Origin: Allobogoriella alba
Lineage (GTDB): Bacteria; Actinomycetota; Actinomycetes; Actinomycetales; Actinomycetaceae
Direction: 5' to 3'
Assembly: GCF_042665525.1 (NCBI RefSeq)
Contig: NZ_JBHTCQ010000001.1
Location: forward strand, 1,426,001 to 1,490,000
DNA: 64,000 nt
The number at the start of each line of letters is the position of its first letter. Position 1 is the stretch's first letter. Below the pieces are notes generated by a model that was given only the letters and a program-made list of their open reading frames with translations, was not told the origin of the DNA and ran no database searches. This document shows, in pieces, positions 7,726-18,633 of the stretch. Position numbers and translations under genes: made by a program.

Positions 7726-10700
7726 CTACTGCCGGCCTCTGCGGATCCGGATCAGGAGCAGCCCTGCGGCTACCGCGAGGACCGCCAGCGCGACGAGCAG
7801 TCCGACGCCGGTGGCTCCGGTGATCGGCAGGCCGGGGACAAGCGGCGGCTCGTCCGGCGGCTCCGTGCCCGGAGGCTCCGTGCCCGGGGGTTCCGTGCCC
7901 GGCGGCTCATCCGGCGGCACATCTGCCGTGTTGGTCACGACCACGGCCGCACCGGCGTCGGGGCCGACCGGGAAGGTGGCGGTGTCGCCGTCGACGGGTT
8001 CGCCGTTGACGGTGAGGGTGACCTCGCCCCATTCGACGCCGTTGATGTCGGGTCGCTGATCGGTCTCGCGGAGCTGGACCTCGGTGCCGGCGGGCAGGTC
8101 TTCGACGGTGACGGGGGTGCCGTCGGCGGTGATGGTCAGCGGCTGCCAGGTCTGGCCGCCGTCGGTGGAGTACTCGACGGTGAACTGCGCGTCACCGGGG
8201 ACCTCGCCGGCGGCCTCGCCGTCCAGGGCNNNNNNNNNNNNNNNNNNNNNNNNNNNNNNNNNNNNNNNNNNNNNNNNNNNNNNNNNNNNNNNNNNNNNNN
8301 NNNNNNNNNNNNNNNNNNNNNNNNNNNNAGGTCTGGCCGCCGTCGGTGGAGTACTCGACGGTGAACTCGGTCTCCGGGGGCACCAGTCCGGCCGCGTCCC
8401 CGGTGAGCTCCTTGACGATCTCGAACCCACCCGGAGCCGGCTGGGCCGTGTTGGTCACCACCACCTCGACCGTGGTTCCCGCACCCACCGTGAACGACGC
8501 GGTGTCGCCGTCGACCGGCTCGCCGTCGACCGTGAGGGACACCTCGCCCCACTCGACTCCCGGCACGTCGGGTCGATCATCGGTCTCGCGGACCAGGACC
8601 TCGGTCCCGGCGGGCAGCTGCGGTGCGGTGACCGGCGTCCCGTCCGCGCGCACCGTCAGCGGGTTCCAGGTCTCTCCGCCGTCGGTGGAGTACTCGAGCG
8701 TGAACTCGGCGTCGCCCGGCACCTCACCGGCCGCTTCGCCGTCCACCGCCTTGGCGACCGTGAAGGTCCCGGGCGACTGCTCCGCCGGGTTCGTCACCAC
8801 GATCTCGACGGTCGTGTCCGCGTCCACCGTGAACGTTGCCGTCGTGCCGTTGATCGGCATGCCGTCGACGCTGAGACGCACCTCGCCCCAGGTCACACCG
8901 GGAACGTCCGGTCGTGCGACGGTCTCCCGGACCATCACCTGCGTGCCGGCCGGGATGTCGGGGGAGGTGACCGGTGTGCCGTCCGCCGTGACCCGCAGCT
9001 CTTCCCAGGTCTCCCCACCGTCGATGGAGTACTCGACGACGAACGTCGCGTCACCCGGCACGTCACCGGCCGCTCCGCCCGTGACCGACTTGGCCACGGT
9101 GAAGTTGCCGGGCGCCTCCTCGGCCGTGTTGGTGACCTGGACGCCGACGGTGGTTCCCGCCCCGACGGTGAACGTGGCCGGCGCCTCGACGGCCTGGCCG
9201 TCGACCGTCAGGGCAGGCTCGCCCCACGTCACGCCCTCGACGTCGGGCAGGTTGACCTCGGTGACGGTGACCTCGCTGCCGGCGGGCAGGTCGGGGGAGG
9301 TCCACGGCTCGCCCACGGTCATCGTCGCGGTCTGCGGCTCTCCGCCGTCGACCGTGTACTCGATCGTGAACTCCGTGCCCTCCGGCACGTCGCCGGCGCC
9401 GTTGCCCTCCAGGAGCTTCTCGACGGTGAAGTTGCCGGGCTGGTACTCCGCCGTGTTCGTCGCGACGAGCTCGACGACGGTGTCCGGGCCGATGGTGAAC
9501 GACGCGGTGTCGCCGTCGACGGGCTCACCGTCGATCGTGAGCGTCACCTCGCCCCACTGCACCCCTGGCACGTCGGGCCGCTGGTCGGTCTCCCGCAGCA
9601 GGACCTCGGTGCCCGCCGGGATCTCTCCGGAGGACACGGGCACCCCGTCCGCCCCCACGGTGAGGGTCTCCCACGTCTCGCCGCCGTCGATGGAGTACTC
9701 CACCGTGAAGCCGGCGCTGAGCGGCACGTCCCCGGCGGCCTCGCCGTCGAGGGCCTTCGCCACGGTGAACTCGCCCGGAGCGTCGTTCGCCGTGTTGGTC
9801 ATCGTGATCTCGGCGGTCGTGCCGGCGCCCACCGTGAGCGACTCCGGTGAGACCACCGGCGTGCCCCACTCGACCCCGGGCACGTCGGGCAGCGGCCCCT
9901 CCCGCAGCAGCACCTCGGTCCCGGCCGGGAACTCTCCGGAGGTGACCAGCTGGCCGAGCGGCACCGTCAGCGGGTTCCAGGTCTCGCCGCCGTCGACCGA
10001 GTACTCGAGCACGAACTCGGTACCGTCCGGCACCTCGTCGGCCGCCTCGCCCTCCAGGACCTTCTCGACCGAGAAGTTCCCGGGTGCGTACCGGGCGGTG
10101 TTCGTGACGCCGACGGACACGCCGGTGTCGGCACCGACCGTGAAGGTGACCGAGTCACCCTCCTGCGGCACTCCGTCGACCGACAGGATCGGGTCGCCCC
10201 AGACGATGCCCGGGATGTCGGGCAGCGACACCTCGGTCACCGTCACCTCGGCGCCGGCAGGGACGTCATCGATCGTCACGGACTCGCCGACGGGCACGGA
10301 GATCTCGACCGGCTCACCGCCGTCGACCGTGTACTGGACGGTGAACTCCGTCCCCGGCGGCACGTCACCGGCAGCCGGACCCTGCAGGGTCTTGGTGACC
10401 GTGAACTCGCCCGGCGCCGGCTCGGCCGTGTTGAGCATGACGATCGCCGGGCTGGGCTCGTCCGCCCCGCCGATCGTAATCGTCGCGGGCGAGTCGACCG
10501 GTTCGCCGTCCACGAAGAGCTGTGGGTCGCCCCACACGACGCCCGGGACCTCGGGCAGTGGCTCGACCTCGCGGATCAGGACCTCGGTCCCGATCGGGAA
10601 CTCCTCGGACGGCGAGACGATCTCGCCCAGCGGCACGTCCAGCTGGGTCCACGTCTCCCCGCCGTCGGTGGAGTACTCAAACGCGAACGTCGGGTCGGCG

Positions 10701-13700
10701 GCGCCGGCCACACCGGCGGCCCCGCCGATGATGGCCTTCTGCACGGAGAAGGTCCCCGGGTCCGGCTCGGCAGTGTTCTCCATGCCGAGGGACACCGTGG
10801 CCCCGGCACCGACGGTGAACGTCACCGGGCCCGGCTGCGGCTCGCCCGAGCCGACGGTGAACACAGGTGTCCCCCAGACCACGTTCGGCACGTCGGGCAT
10901 CGGGCCCTCGCGGACCGTCACCTCGGTCCCGGCGGGCAGGTCGCCGGGCGGCGAGACGGTCTCGCCGTAGGGCACCTCGAGGGTCTGCCACGAGTCGGGG
11001 TCGTCCGGCGTGGTGGTCCACTCGACCACGAAGGTGGTGCCGGGAGGCACGTCGCCGGCCGCTCCGCCGGCGACGGTCTTGGAGACCTCCCAGTCACCCG
11101 GTGCCGGGTTCGCGACGTTCTCCAGGGTCAGCTGGACGCCCGTCTCACCCTCGGTCACGGTGAACGTGGCGCACCCGGTCTCGGGGTCGAACGTCACGCC
11201 CTCGCCGGAGATGGTCGGCTCGCCCCACGCGACGCCGGCCGGCGGCGGGGGCAGGTCGATCTCGCACAGCAGCACCTCGGTCCCCACGGGCAGGGTGGGG
11301 GAGACGGCCGGTGCCGGGGCGCCGTCGCCGTCGGCGTCGTAGGGCACCACCAGATCGACCCAGGTCTCTCCGCCGTCGACGGAGTACTGCGCGGTGAAGC
11401 TGGTGCCGTCCGGAACCTGGCCCGCGGCCTCACCGGTCACCGTCTTGGTGACGGAGAACGTGCCCGCGGTGAGCCTGTTGGTGACCTGCACGCGGACCGG
11501 CGTGGCCTCCGCGCTCCCGTCGACCAGCTCGATCGGTCCCGTGGGGGTGTAGGTGACCTCCTCGACGGCGTCGCTTGCCACCTCGGTGACCTCCACCGTG
11601 GAGCCGAGCGGGAACCACGCCGTGGCGGGCGGGACGGTACCGTCCTCGCCGATCCGCACGGTCAGGACGCCGTCGGCGATCCCGTTCGGGTCCGCATCGG
11701 TGACCAGGTCGGCATTCTGCTCGTACGCGGCCAGGTCCTCGAACGTGAACGCCGCGTCGGGGTCAGGATCGTCGGGTCCGACGGCCAGGCCGCGGAAGTC
11801 CTGCGTGTTGAGGGTGAGGTCGAACGTCATCCCCGGCGCGCCTGCGCCACCCTCCGGGTCGATGAGCTTCTCGACCTGCAGCGGTGCGTACGCCACGTAA
11901 GCGGCGTCGATGGAGTGCTCGTTCCGGCCGGAGCCGCCGAGCGTGAACGTGTACTCCCCGTTCTCGGTGTCGGGGTTGGAGTCGGTCCGGTCCGGGTCCA
12001 CGGGCGGGTCGGGCTCGAGCGCTGGGGTCACCTGCTGGCGCGTCGCCACGCCGTCGGCGTTGTCGTTCGGGCCGTGCGGGTTCTCACCCTCCGGCTCCTG
12101 CATCTCGGTGAACGGGACGTCCGACCAGGGCGCGGTGACCCGCGTGCCCCACAGGTCCACCTCGAGCTGGCCGTCCTCGGGCTTGACGAACCGGACCGTG
12201 TAGTCCTGGCCGTGCTCCATCGGCGCGTAGTGGTCGGCGTTCTCCTCGCGCGAGGTGAAGTAGTAGGTCCCGTCCTCGGCAGTCTGCTGCGTGCCGATGA
12301 CCTCGCCGGCCGAGTCCACGAGCTCGACCGTCACGCCGGGGATGCCCGGCTCGTCCGCGCTCTGCTGACCGTCCTGGTCGGCGTCGAAGGAGACCCGGTT
12401 CCCGATCTCCACCGGCGGCGGGACCGCCAGCGCGTCCAGGTCCCCCAGGCCGCCGCCCTTCTGGAACGAGTAGTCCGGGTGCTCGGCGTGCCCGGGGTCG
12501 TCCGTCAGCTCGACGGCGCGGGTCGGGGCACCGTCCTCCACGCCGAGCCACATCAGGCCCTGCACGCGGATGTTGACGAGCGGGTCGAACGCCGTCATCG
12601 CCAGCTCGGTGGCCCCGGGCAGGCCGAGCACGGCGCCGAGCCCGACCTCCTCGTGGTTCAGGGCTCCGCCGGAGCCGCGGGCGGAGGCGTCGAGGGCCTG
12701 GTCGTCGTCGTAGAACTCCCGGCCGCCGGGCCCGGAGTTGTGGTGCTCAGGCGTGGAGTCGAACCGCTGGGAGGACGCGCCGTCCAGGCCGACCGCCGTG
12801 GAACGGCCCTCGAACTCGTGCACGTACCTGCCCTGGTTGGCGTTCCAGCCCGCGAGGGTCGTGTCACCCGAGGAGACGCCCTCGAAGTAGAGGTTCGGTG
12901 GCGTCCCGCCTGGGTCGTCGGAGTCGGCTGCGCGCTGGATGTTGCCGGCCTGCAGGGCCGTCCGGTCCATCATCCCGATGGAGAGGAACCCGGCGCTGTC
13001 GAAGCTGAGCGAGGACACCACGGCCTGCGGGTAGGCCTGTACGTAGTGGCCGGAGGACCATCCCGATCCCTCACGGGTGGAGAACCCGACCGACCCGTCC
13101 GGGAACCCGTTGCCGTCGGCGTCGGCGCTGTCCCAGGTCCACACGTCCGACCAGGTGTTCCACCGCCTCACCTGCGGGTTCTCCTGCGCGTACCGGTCGC
13201 CCTGGTCGCCCCAGTTGCTGATCGGGTTGCCGCGCGGGTAGCCCTGGTCGATGTCCATGACGGTGGTCACCGCGCCACCGTCCAGCGCCACGCGGCCCGC
13301 GTAGGCGTGGAGTGTCTCGGTGGAGTCGCACTCGGTCCAGTCCGGCGGCTCGGACTCGCGGCGGGACAGCGTGGCGCAGTGACCCGGCTCGGAGCCGGTG
13401 TCGCTCCAGCCGACGTACACCTCGTCGTTCCACACCTCGACCGCCCACGGGCGTTCGCTCTCACTGAGTCCGAGCGGGATCTGCAGCACGTCCCCGGCGG
13501 TGGGCACGAAGTCCGGGTCGTAGCTGGGGCTCGCCGGGTTCGACGGCGAGATGTCGATCCGGTAGAGGTTCCGGTCCGCCAGGTTCATCACGTACAGGTA
13601 CGTGGTGGTCCCGTCGGTCCAGGTGTCGATGCCACCGATGCCCACCTTGGCCGCGTTCGCGAACGCGTCGGAGTCCGCGAGCTCTTCCGTCGGCCCGGCG

Positions 13701-15310
13701 AGGCCGCGGTCGGCGTTCGACGGCACCGAGCCCACGTCGATCCCGAGGTCGGTGAGGGAGAACCACGGCTCGGTGTCACCGCTCGGTCCGATGCCCTCCG
13801 CGATCTTTCCGGTCCCCGGGTCGAGGACCTCCGGGATCCGGAAGATGCCGCCGAGAGCCCGTTCGGTCGACCCGCCCCACCGGTGCTCGGCGAGCCCCGA
13901 GATGCGCTTGTACACGGCGGAGACGAGGTAGCTGTTGCTCGACTGCTCGTATGCCGCGCCCCACACGGAGCCGACCTCGCCATAGGTGGCGATGTCGCGC
14001 GGCTCCTCCGGCTCGGTCAGCTCGACCGTGCGGGCCTGGCGGAACTGCGGCTCGCCGTCGTAGGCGCCGCCGGGGACGAAGACGCCGCTCACCGAGCCGG
14101 GGTTGCCCGGGCACCATTCGGGCAGCTGGAAGTTCTCGACGACGTACGCGCCGGGTCGCGGGTTCGTGCTCTCGTCGACGGCGGTGTTGGGGTCGTCCGG
14201 CACGGTCTGCGGGTCGGTGAGCCGCTCGGTGACGGTCAGCGGGCCGTGCCAGCACTCGCCGCCCGGGTAGACCACGCGCACGCTCCTGAACGTCTGCGGC
14301 TCGACCGTCACCGTGGGGCCGGTCGGCTCGAGCCCGCCGTAGACGTTCATCTGTGACCACGGCCCCTGGTCCCAGTAGCCGTTGCCGTTCTCGTCGATGA
14401 ACGCCACGTCCGACCCCGGCTCGTCCTCGTCCCAGAACCCGTCCTGGTTGAGGTCGTCGTACCAGCGGTACTCCTCGCCGTCGGGGTTCGTGGGTGCGAG
14501 GTTGTCGACGCCCTCGTCGTAGGCGTCGTTCTTGTTGAGGTCCTGGTACGCGTGGACCGCCTGGGAGGTCGTCCAGTCCGTCGACCGGAGCGCGGGAGCG
14601 TCCACCACGCTCGGATGCTGCGGGTCGCCGGCGGACTGGATGGAGGTGATGACGTCCAGCGGCTCGGGCCGGTGGTCCTCCGGGCGCAGCAGCGCGTAGT
14701 CGATCTCCTGGTCCCCGGACTGCGCGAACTGCACCGACGAGCCGTTCTGCGCGCGGTCCACCGCGAACCACGACTCGTACCGGGCGGGCGCGTCCGAGTA
14801 CGTCACGCGCAGCTGGGCGGTCGTCTCACCCTCCTTGACGAAGGGCACCTCGCCGGTCTGCTCGGTGAACTCCCCCTCGGTCATGGACCAGGTGCCCTCG
14901 GCCTCCCAGACCCACTGGCCCGGGGTGACGTTCGGGTCCGCCGGGTCGTTCGGGAACTGGGGCGAGTCGGGCGGGTCGCCCGGCTGCCAGGTCTGCGTGC
15001 GCTGGGTGGTCGTGGTGGCGGAGCGTCCGAGCGCGTCGGTCACGGTCACCGTGACGTTGCCGATGCCCCGCTCGCGGTAGCCGTCGGAGGCGTCGTCGTC
15101 GAACTCGCCGTTCCCGTCGTTGTCCTCGAACACGCGGCCGCCGGCGATGACGTCCTCGGGAGCGGCCTCGGCGGTCGGCGCGAGCGGGGTGAGACCGAGC
15201 GTGCCGAGCAGAACGGCGGCGACGGTGCCCGCCGCGAACCGGTGCACCGGTCGACGACGGCGTCCCGACCGGTGATTCGCGCCCGCGCGCGGAGAAGTCA
15301 CCTCTGCCAC
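7726..15310 (-). CDS. Giant LPxTG-anchored surface protein with SdrD-B-like and at least eleven DUF5979 repeats (interrupted by assembly gap)
   Basis: Starts at GTG 15310 after an AAGGGG ribosome site. An RRRR-containing signal peptide ends near residue 49 (AEA/A). The next roughly 1100 residues carry Ca-binding-like D-rich loops (DLNKNDAYDEG, DENGNGYWDQ) and an SdrD-B/Cna-B-like module near residue 970. From about residue 1140 follow repeats of about 110 residues with the pattern PG.F.V.K...G.AAG.VP, YS.DGGETW, PAGTEV, PDVPGV.WG, TNTA, the DUF5979 module; ten begin before the gap and one is resumed after it. The C terminus has a PPGTE linker repeated three times, LPITG, a membrane helix and the tail RIRRGRQ, so sortase would anchor it to peptidoglycan. 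The frame changes across 8230-8328 because the N run has the wrong length; I read this as one gene. Probable adhesin or stalk. Confidence 0.88.
8230..8328. other. Assembly gap (99 N) inside the DUF5979 repeat array
   Basis: The flanks are both in repeat units: upstream coding ends in GGQT plus the first base of a Trp codon, downstream resumes at ALDGEAAG. By comparison with the preceding unit at least 257 nt are missing. That number also restores the reading frame, whereas 99 does not. Further whole repeat units may be missing. Confidence 0.9.
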
Positions 15311-15419
15311 GTGTCTGCCCCTTCTGCGGTGATCGACCCAGACGACGGAGAGGGACCCGCCACTGTGATTCCTACCACAGCGAGAGTGGGACCGAAAGAT
15401 GTGGCCGAGGGCCGTCCGT

Positions 15420-16664
15420 TCAGAGGCGTTCGTCGAGCCTGAGGATCGCCTGTGCCAGCACGCCGGCCCCGTCGACCACGGCCGACAGGTCCGTCCACTC
15501 CTCGGGGCAGTGGCTGCGACCGCCGGCGGAGGGCACGAAGATCATGCCGGTCGGGCACAGGTGCGCCATCTGGACCGTGTCGTGCCCGGCCCCGGAGTAG
15601 ATCCGCACCGCCTCGTGCCCCACGTCGCGGGCGGCGTCGAGCAGGTGTTCGGAGACGACGTCGTCCATCGGCGTCGGGTCGTCCACCTGGCCCCATCGGA
15701 CGGTGGACTCGGTGCCCCAGGCCGCGTCCTGCTCCGCCGTGGCCGCCGCGAGCCGGTCCCGCAGCTCGGCCAGCCGTTCCGCGTGCGGGCTGCGGAACTC
15801 GCCGGTCACCCGCGCCATCTCCGAGACGACGTTGGTCGCCTCCGGGCTCGTGGTCAGCGAGCCGACCGTCCCGACCGAGTCGGCGCCCGACGCGGCGAGC
15901 CGCTCGACGGCGAGGATCGTCCCGGCGGCCGCGCACAGGGCGTCGTTGCGCGCGTTCATCGGCGTGGTGCCGGCATGGTCCCGGCGACCGAGCACGTCCA
16001 CCACGAAGTTCTCGATGCCGGCGATCCGGGTGACGATGCCGAGCGAGGCGCCCTGCTGCTCGAGGACGGGGCCCTGCTCGATGTGGAGCTCGACGAACGC
16101 GGCCACCTCCCCGGCGTCCCAGCGGCAGGTGTCGATCTCCTCCGGCCGGAGACCTGCCCGTGCGATGACGTCGGCGAGGCTCGTGCCCTCCGCGTCCGTG
16201 GCGGCCAGGTGCTGCGGCGTCAGGTGCCCGGAGATCGCGCGGCTGCCGACGAGCATGACGCCCTGCGGGTTGCCCTCCTCGTTGGCGAAGTCCACCACGC
16301 GCAGCTCGTGGCGCAGCCGGACCCCGGCCTCCCGGAACGCCTCGACCATCTCGATCGCCCCGAGGACCCCGACGACGCCGTCGAACCGGCCGCCGCCGGG
16401 GACGGTGTCGGTGTGCGACCCGGTGACGATCGCGGGCGCCGACGGCGCGGTGCCGGGCAGCACGCCGATGACGTTCCCCACGGCGTCGATGCGGGCGTCC
16501 ATGCCGGCGGTACGCATCCGGTCGGCGATCCAGTGCCGCCCGGCCGTGTCGGGCTCGGTGAACGCCACCCGGGACCAGCCCGGCAGGTCGGGGTCGTGCA
16601 GGTCTGCCATCTCCTGCCAGGTGGACCCGATGCGGTCGGCCACCGGCTGCGGGGCCGCCGTCAT
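15420..16664 (-). CDS. M20 Zn-dependent amidohydrolase, N-carbamoyl-L-amino-acid hydrolase / allantoate amidohydrolase type
   Basis: 414 residues. Metal and substrate motifs of the HyuC/AllC/beta-ureidopropionase family are present in order: GSHTDTVPGGGRFDG, DFANEEG, ELHIEQGP, DHAGTTPMNARNDAL, GAGHDT and FVPSAGGRSHCPEE. These enzymes remove a carbamoyl (or ureido) group from an amino acid or ureide with two metal ions. The ATG overlaps the stop of the upstream M20 gene (ATGA), and it is the last gene of a four-gene operon with two small membrane proteins, so the substrate is probably an imported N-substituted amino acid. Which one cannot be told. Confidence 0.85.
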   Translation of the reverse strand: MTAAPQPVADRIGSTWQEMADLHDPDLPGWSRVAFTEPDTAGRHWIADRMRTAGMDARIDAVGNVIGVLPGTAPSAPAIVTGSHTDTVPGGGRFDGVVGVLGAIEMVEAFREAGVRLRHELRVVDFANEEGNPQGVMLVGSRAISGHLTPQHLAATDAEGTSLADVIARAGLRPEEIDTCRWDAGEVAAFVELHIEQGPVLEQQGASLGIVTRIAGIENFVVDVLGRRDHAGTTPMNARNDALCAAAGTILAVERLAASGADSVGTVGSLTTSPEATNVVSEMARVTGEFRSPHAERLAELRDRLAAATAEQDAAWGTESTVRWGQVDDPTPMDDVVSEHLLDAARDVGHEAVRIYSGAGHDTVQMAHLCPTGMIFVPSAGGRSHCPEEWTDLSAVVDGAGVLAQAILRLDERL

Positions 16665-17908
16665 CGGCCGCCCCCCGCGGCGTCGCCGACGCGCGAGAGG
16701 ATCGCGGCGTAGGCCGCGGTCACGCCCGTGGTGAGCGTCGGCTCGAGCGCGGGGCCGAAGTGCGGGCTGTGGTTGCTCGGTACCGGCTCCTTGCCCTCGA
16801 CCACCTCGGGCGGGTAGCCGCCGAAGAACCAGTAGACGCCCGGCACGCCGATGGCGTCCGGGAGGTGCCCGAAGTCCTCGCTGCCCATCTGGGCCTCGCG
16901 CTCGAGGACGTTCTCCGGACCGAGCACGCCGCCCAGCACCTCGGTGAGCGCGGCCGTCTCCGTCGGGTCGTTGACCAGCAGCGGGAAGCGGTACAGCTCG
17001 GTGATCTCGGGCTCCGGTGCTCCCGAGGCCTGCGCCTCGGCGAGGATGATCCGGCGGAGCGCGGCCAGCACCCGCTCCCGGACCGCGGTGTCGAGGTTCC
17101 GCACGTTCACGGTGAACTCCGCCGTGGACGGGATGATGTTCTCCTTCAGGCCGGCGTGAAAGCTGCCGACCGTCACCACGGCCGGCTTCTGCGCCGGGAC
17201 CTCGCGGGAGACGACCGTCTGCAGCCGCACCACCATGTGCGCAGCCAGGACGACCGGGTCGATGGTGTCCTCGGGGCGCGAGCCGTGGCCGCCGCGCCCG
17301 TGCACGGTGACGGTCCAGGCGTCTGACATGGACATCGCCGGCCCGGCGGTGATCTCGACCTGACCCGCCCGGCCCGGCCACACGTGCTGGCCGTAGACGA
17401 CCTCGGGCCGCGGAGCCTTGTCCCACAACCCGTCCTCGACCATGGCGAGGGCACCCTCGGCGGTCTCCTCGCCCGGCTGGAAGAGGAAGACCACCGTGCC
17501 GGACCATCGGTCCCGGCCGGCGGCGAGCAGGGCGGCGGCCCCGACGGCGGCCGTGATGTGGGTGTCGTGCCCGCAGGCGTGCATCACGGGCACGTCGGTG
17601 CCGTCCCGGAGGGACCCGCGCGCGGTCGACGCGTACGGCAGGCCGGTGTCCTCCTCGACCGGCAGGCCGTCGATGTCCGCCCGGAAGCCGACCACGGGCC
17701 CGTCGCCGTTGCGCAGCACCGCCACCACGCCGGTGCCGCCGCACGGGAACGTCTCGTAGCCCAGCCGTCCCATGCGCTCGAGGATCAGGGCGGCGGTCCG
17801 ATGCTCCTGCATCGACAGCTCGGGCGACTGGTGCAGGTACCGGTAGAGGTCGTGGAGCTCCTCGCGCAGCTCCGGGCTGATCTGGGCGGCATCGGACAGA
17901 GCGGTCAT
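16661..17908 (-). CDS. M20 family N-acyl-amino-acid amidohydrolase (hippurate/IAA-amino-acid hydrolase type)
   Basis: 415 residues. The M20D motifs are present: FRADIDGLP, MHACGHDTH, FQPGEETAEGA, and the lid-domain GRGGHGSRPEDTIDP, with a C-terminal MGSEDFGH. The family hydrolyses the amide bond of N-acyl, N-acetyl or N-benzoyl amino acids. The start ATG overlaps the stop of the upstream membrane-protein gene (ATGA) and a GGAGGA site lies upstream. Cytoplasmic. Its pairing with a carbamoylase-type M20 enzyme suggests stepwise or alternative deprotection of imported substrates. Confidence 0.85.
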   Translation of the reverse strand: MTALSDAAQISPELREELHDLYRYLHQSPELSMQEHRTAALILERMGRLGYETFPCGGTGVVAVLRNGDGPVVGFRADIDGLPVEEDTGLPYASTARGSLRDGTDVPVMHACGHDTHITAAVGAAALLAAGRDRWSGTVVFLFQPGEETAEGALAMVEDGLWDKAPRPEVVYGQHVWPGRAGQVEITAGPAMSMSDAWTVTVHGRGGHGSRPEDTIDPVVLAAHMVVRLQTVVSREVPAQKPAVVTVGSFHAGLKENIIPSTAEFTVNVRNLDTAVRERVLAALRRIILAEAQASGAPEPEITELYRFPLLVNDPTETAALTEVLGGVLGPENVLEREAQMGSEDFGHLPDAIGVPGVYWFFGGYPPEVVEGKEPVPSNHSPHFGPALEPTLTTGVTAAYAAILSRVGDAAGGGR

Positions 17909-18618
17909 CTGGTCATCTTCCTCCGGTTCGGGTTCTCGCGCAGCACCCATGCGAGCACCATCGTGACGGCGACCGTCACGGCGGTGCCGAAGCTGGCGAA
18001 CAGGCCGCCGATCATCGGGACGGCGACGAGCTGGACCACGAGCGCGACAGCGAACGCCACCACCGTGATCCGCACGTTCTTGACGTAGACCGCGAGCTGC
18101 ACGATCACCGCGCCGATGATCGCGGGGAAGATGTACAGCCGCGCGACCTCGGTGACGGTCTCGGGGATGAGGCCGACCAGCCACGTCCCGAGGAGACCGA
18201 CGAAGAGCAGCAGCGAGACGATGTGCACGACGGCGGCGCCGCCGATGGCCATGACGGCGGCGAGCTCGGCGCGCCGGGTGCCCGGCTTCGCCCCGATGGC
18301 CGCCTGCGCGACGATCGCCGACGGCAACAGCTTGTTGGCGATGTTGCCGATCATGAAGGCCTGGTACATCGAGGCCGGTCCCAGCACCGGGAAGTAGGTG
18401 ACCGGCTCGATGAACCAGATGACGCCGAAGGACGCGGCGACGGCGGCGAAGCCGATCCACAGCTGCGCCTGCGTGAGGTCGAGGTCGCTGAGCAGGATGA
18501 GGTAGAGCGGTCCGCCCCAGGAGAACACCAGGGCCAGCACCATCGTGATCCGGCCCCAGCGGGAGGTCGTCCGGTCGTAGGTCGTATAGGCGGGAGACTG
18601 CACGGTGTCGGTCGTCAT
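17905..18618 (-). CDS. Small integral membrane protein, partner of the DUF5058 protein
   Basis: 237 residues with about six or seven hydrophobic segments and a short basic C terminus (NRRKMTR). ATG 18618 follows a GGAGGATC ribosome site. Conspicuous are a polar break at EPVTYFPVLGP and a GTRRAELAAV loop between helices. I do not recognise a characterised family. It lies 15 bp after the DUF5058 gene, and the two proteins have the same length (237), so a two-subunit transporter is a reasonable inference. The stop overlaps the first M20 hydrolase gene. Confidence 0.7.
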   Translation of the reverse strand: MTTDTVQSPAYTTYDRTTSRWGRITMVLALVFSWGGPLYLILLSDLDLTQAQLWIGFAAVAASFGVIWFIEPVTYFPVLGPASMYQAFMIGNIANKLLPSAIVAQAAIGAKPGTRRAELAAVMAIGGAAVVHIVSLLLFVGLLGTWLVGLIPETVTEVARLYIFPAIIGAVIVQLAVYVKNVRITVVAFAVALVVQLVAVPMIGGLFASFGTAVTVAVTMVLAWVLRENPNRRKMTR

Positions 18619-18633
18619 CGTGTGATCCTCCGA

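Noticed and set aside
7850..11460. Regular DNA repeats considered as a CRISPR array
   Set aside because: The repeats are long (about 330 bp), coding and in frame with a protein module; there are no short direct repeats with unique spacers and no cas genes.
11915..14356. 813-codon plus-strand frame and similar ones at 8346-10970
   Set aside because: Antisense to the surface-protein gene; low-complexity Arg/Val/Ala or Ser/Thr/Pro translations without motifs or ribosome sites.
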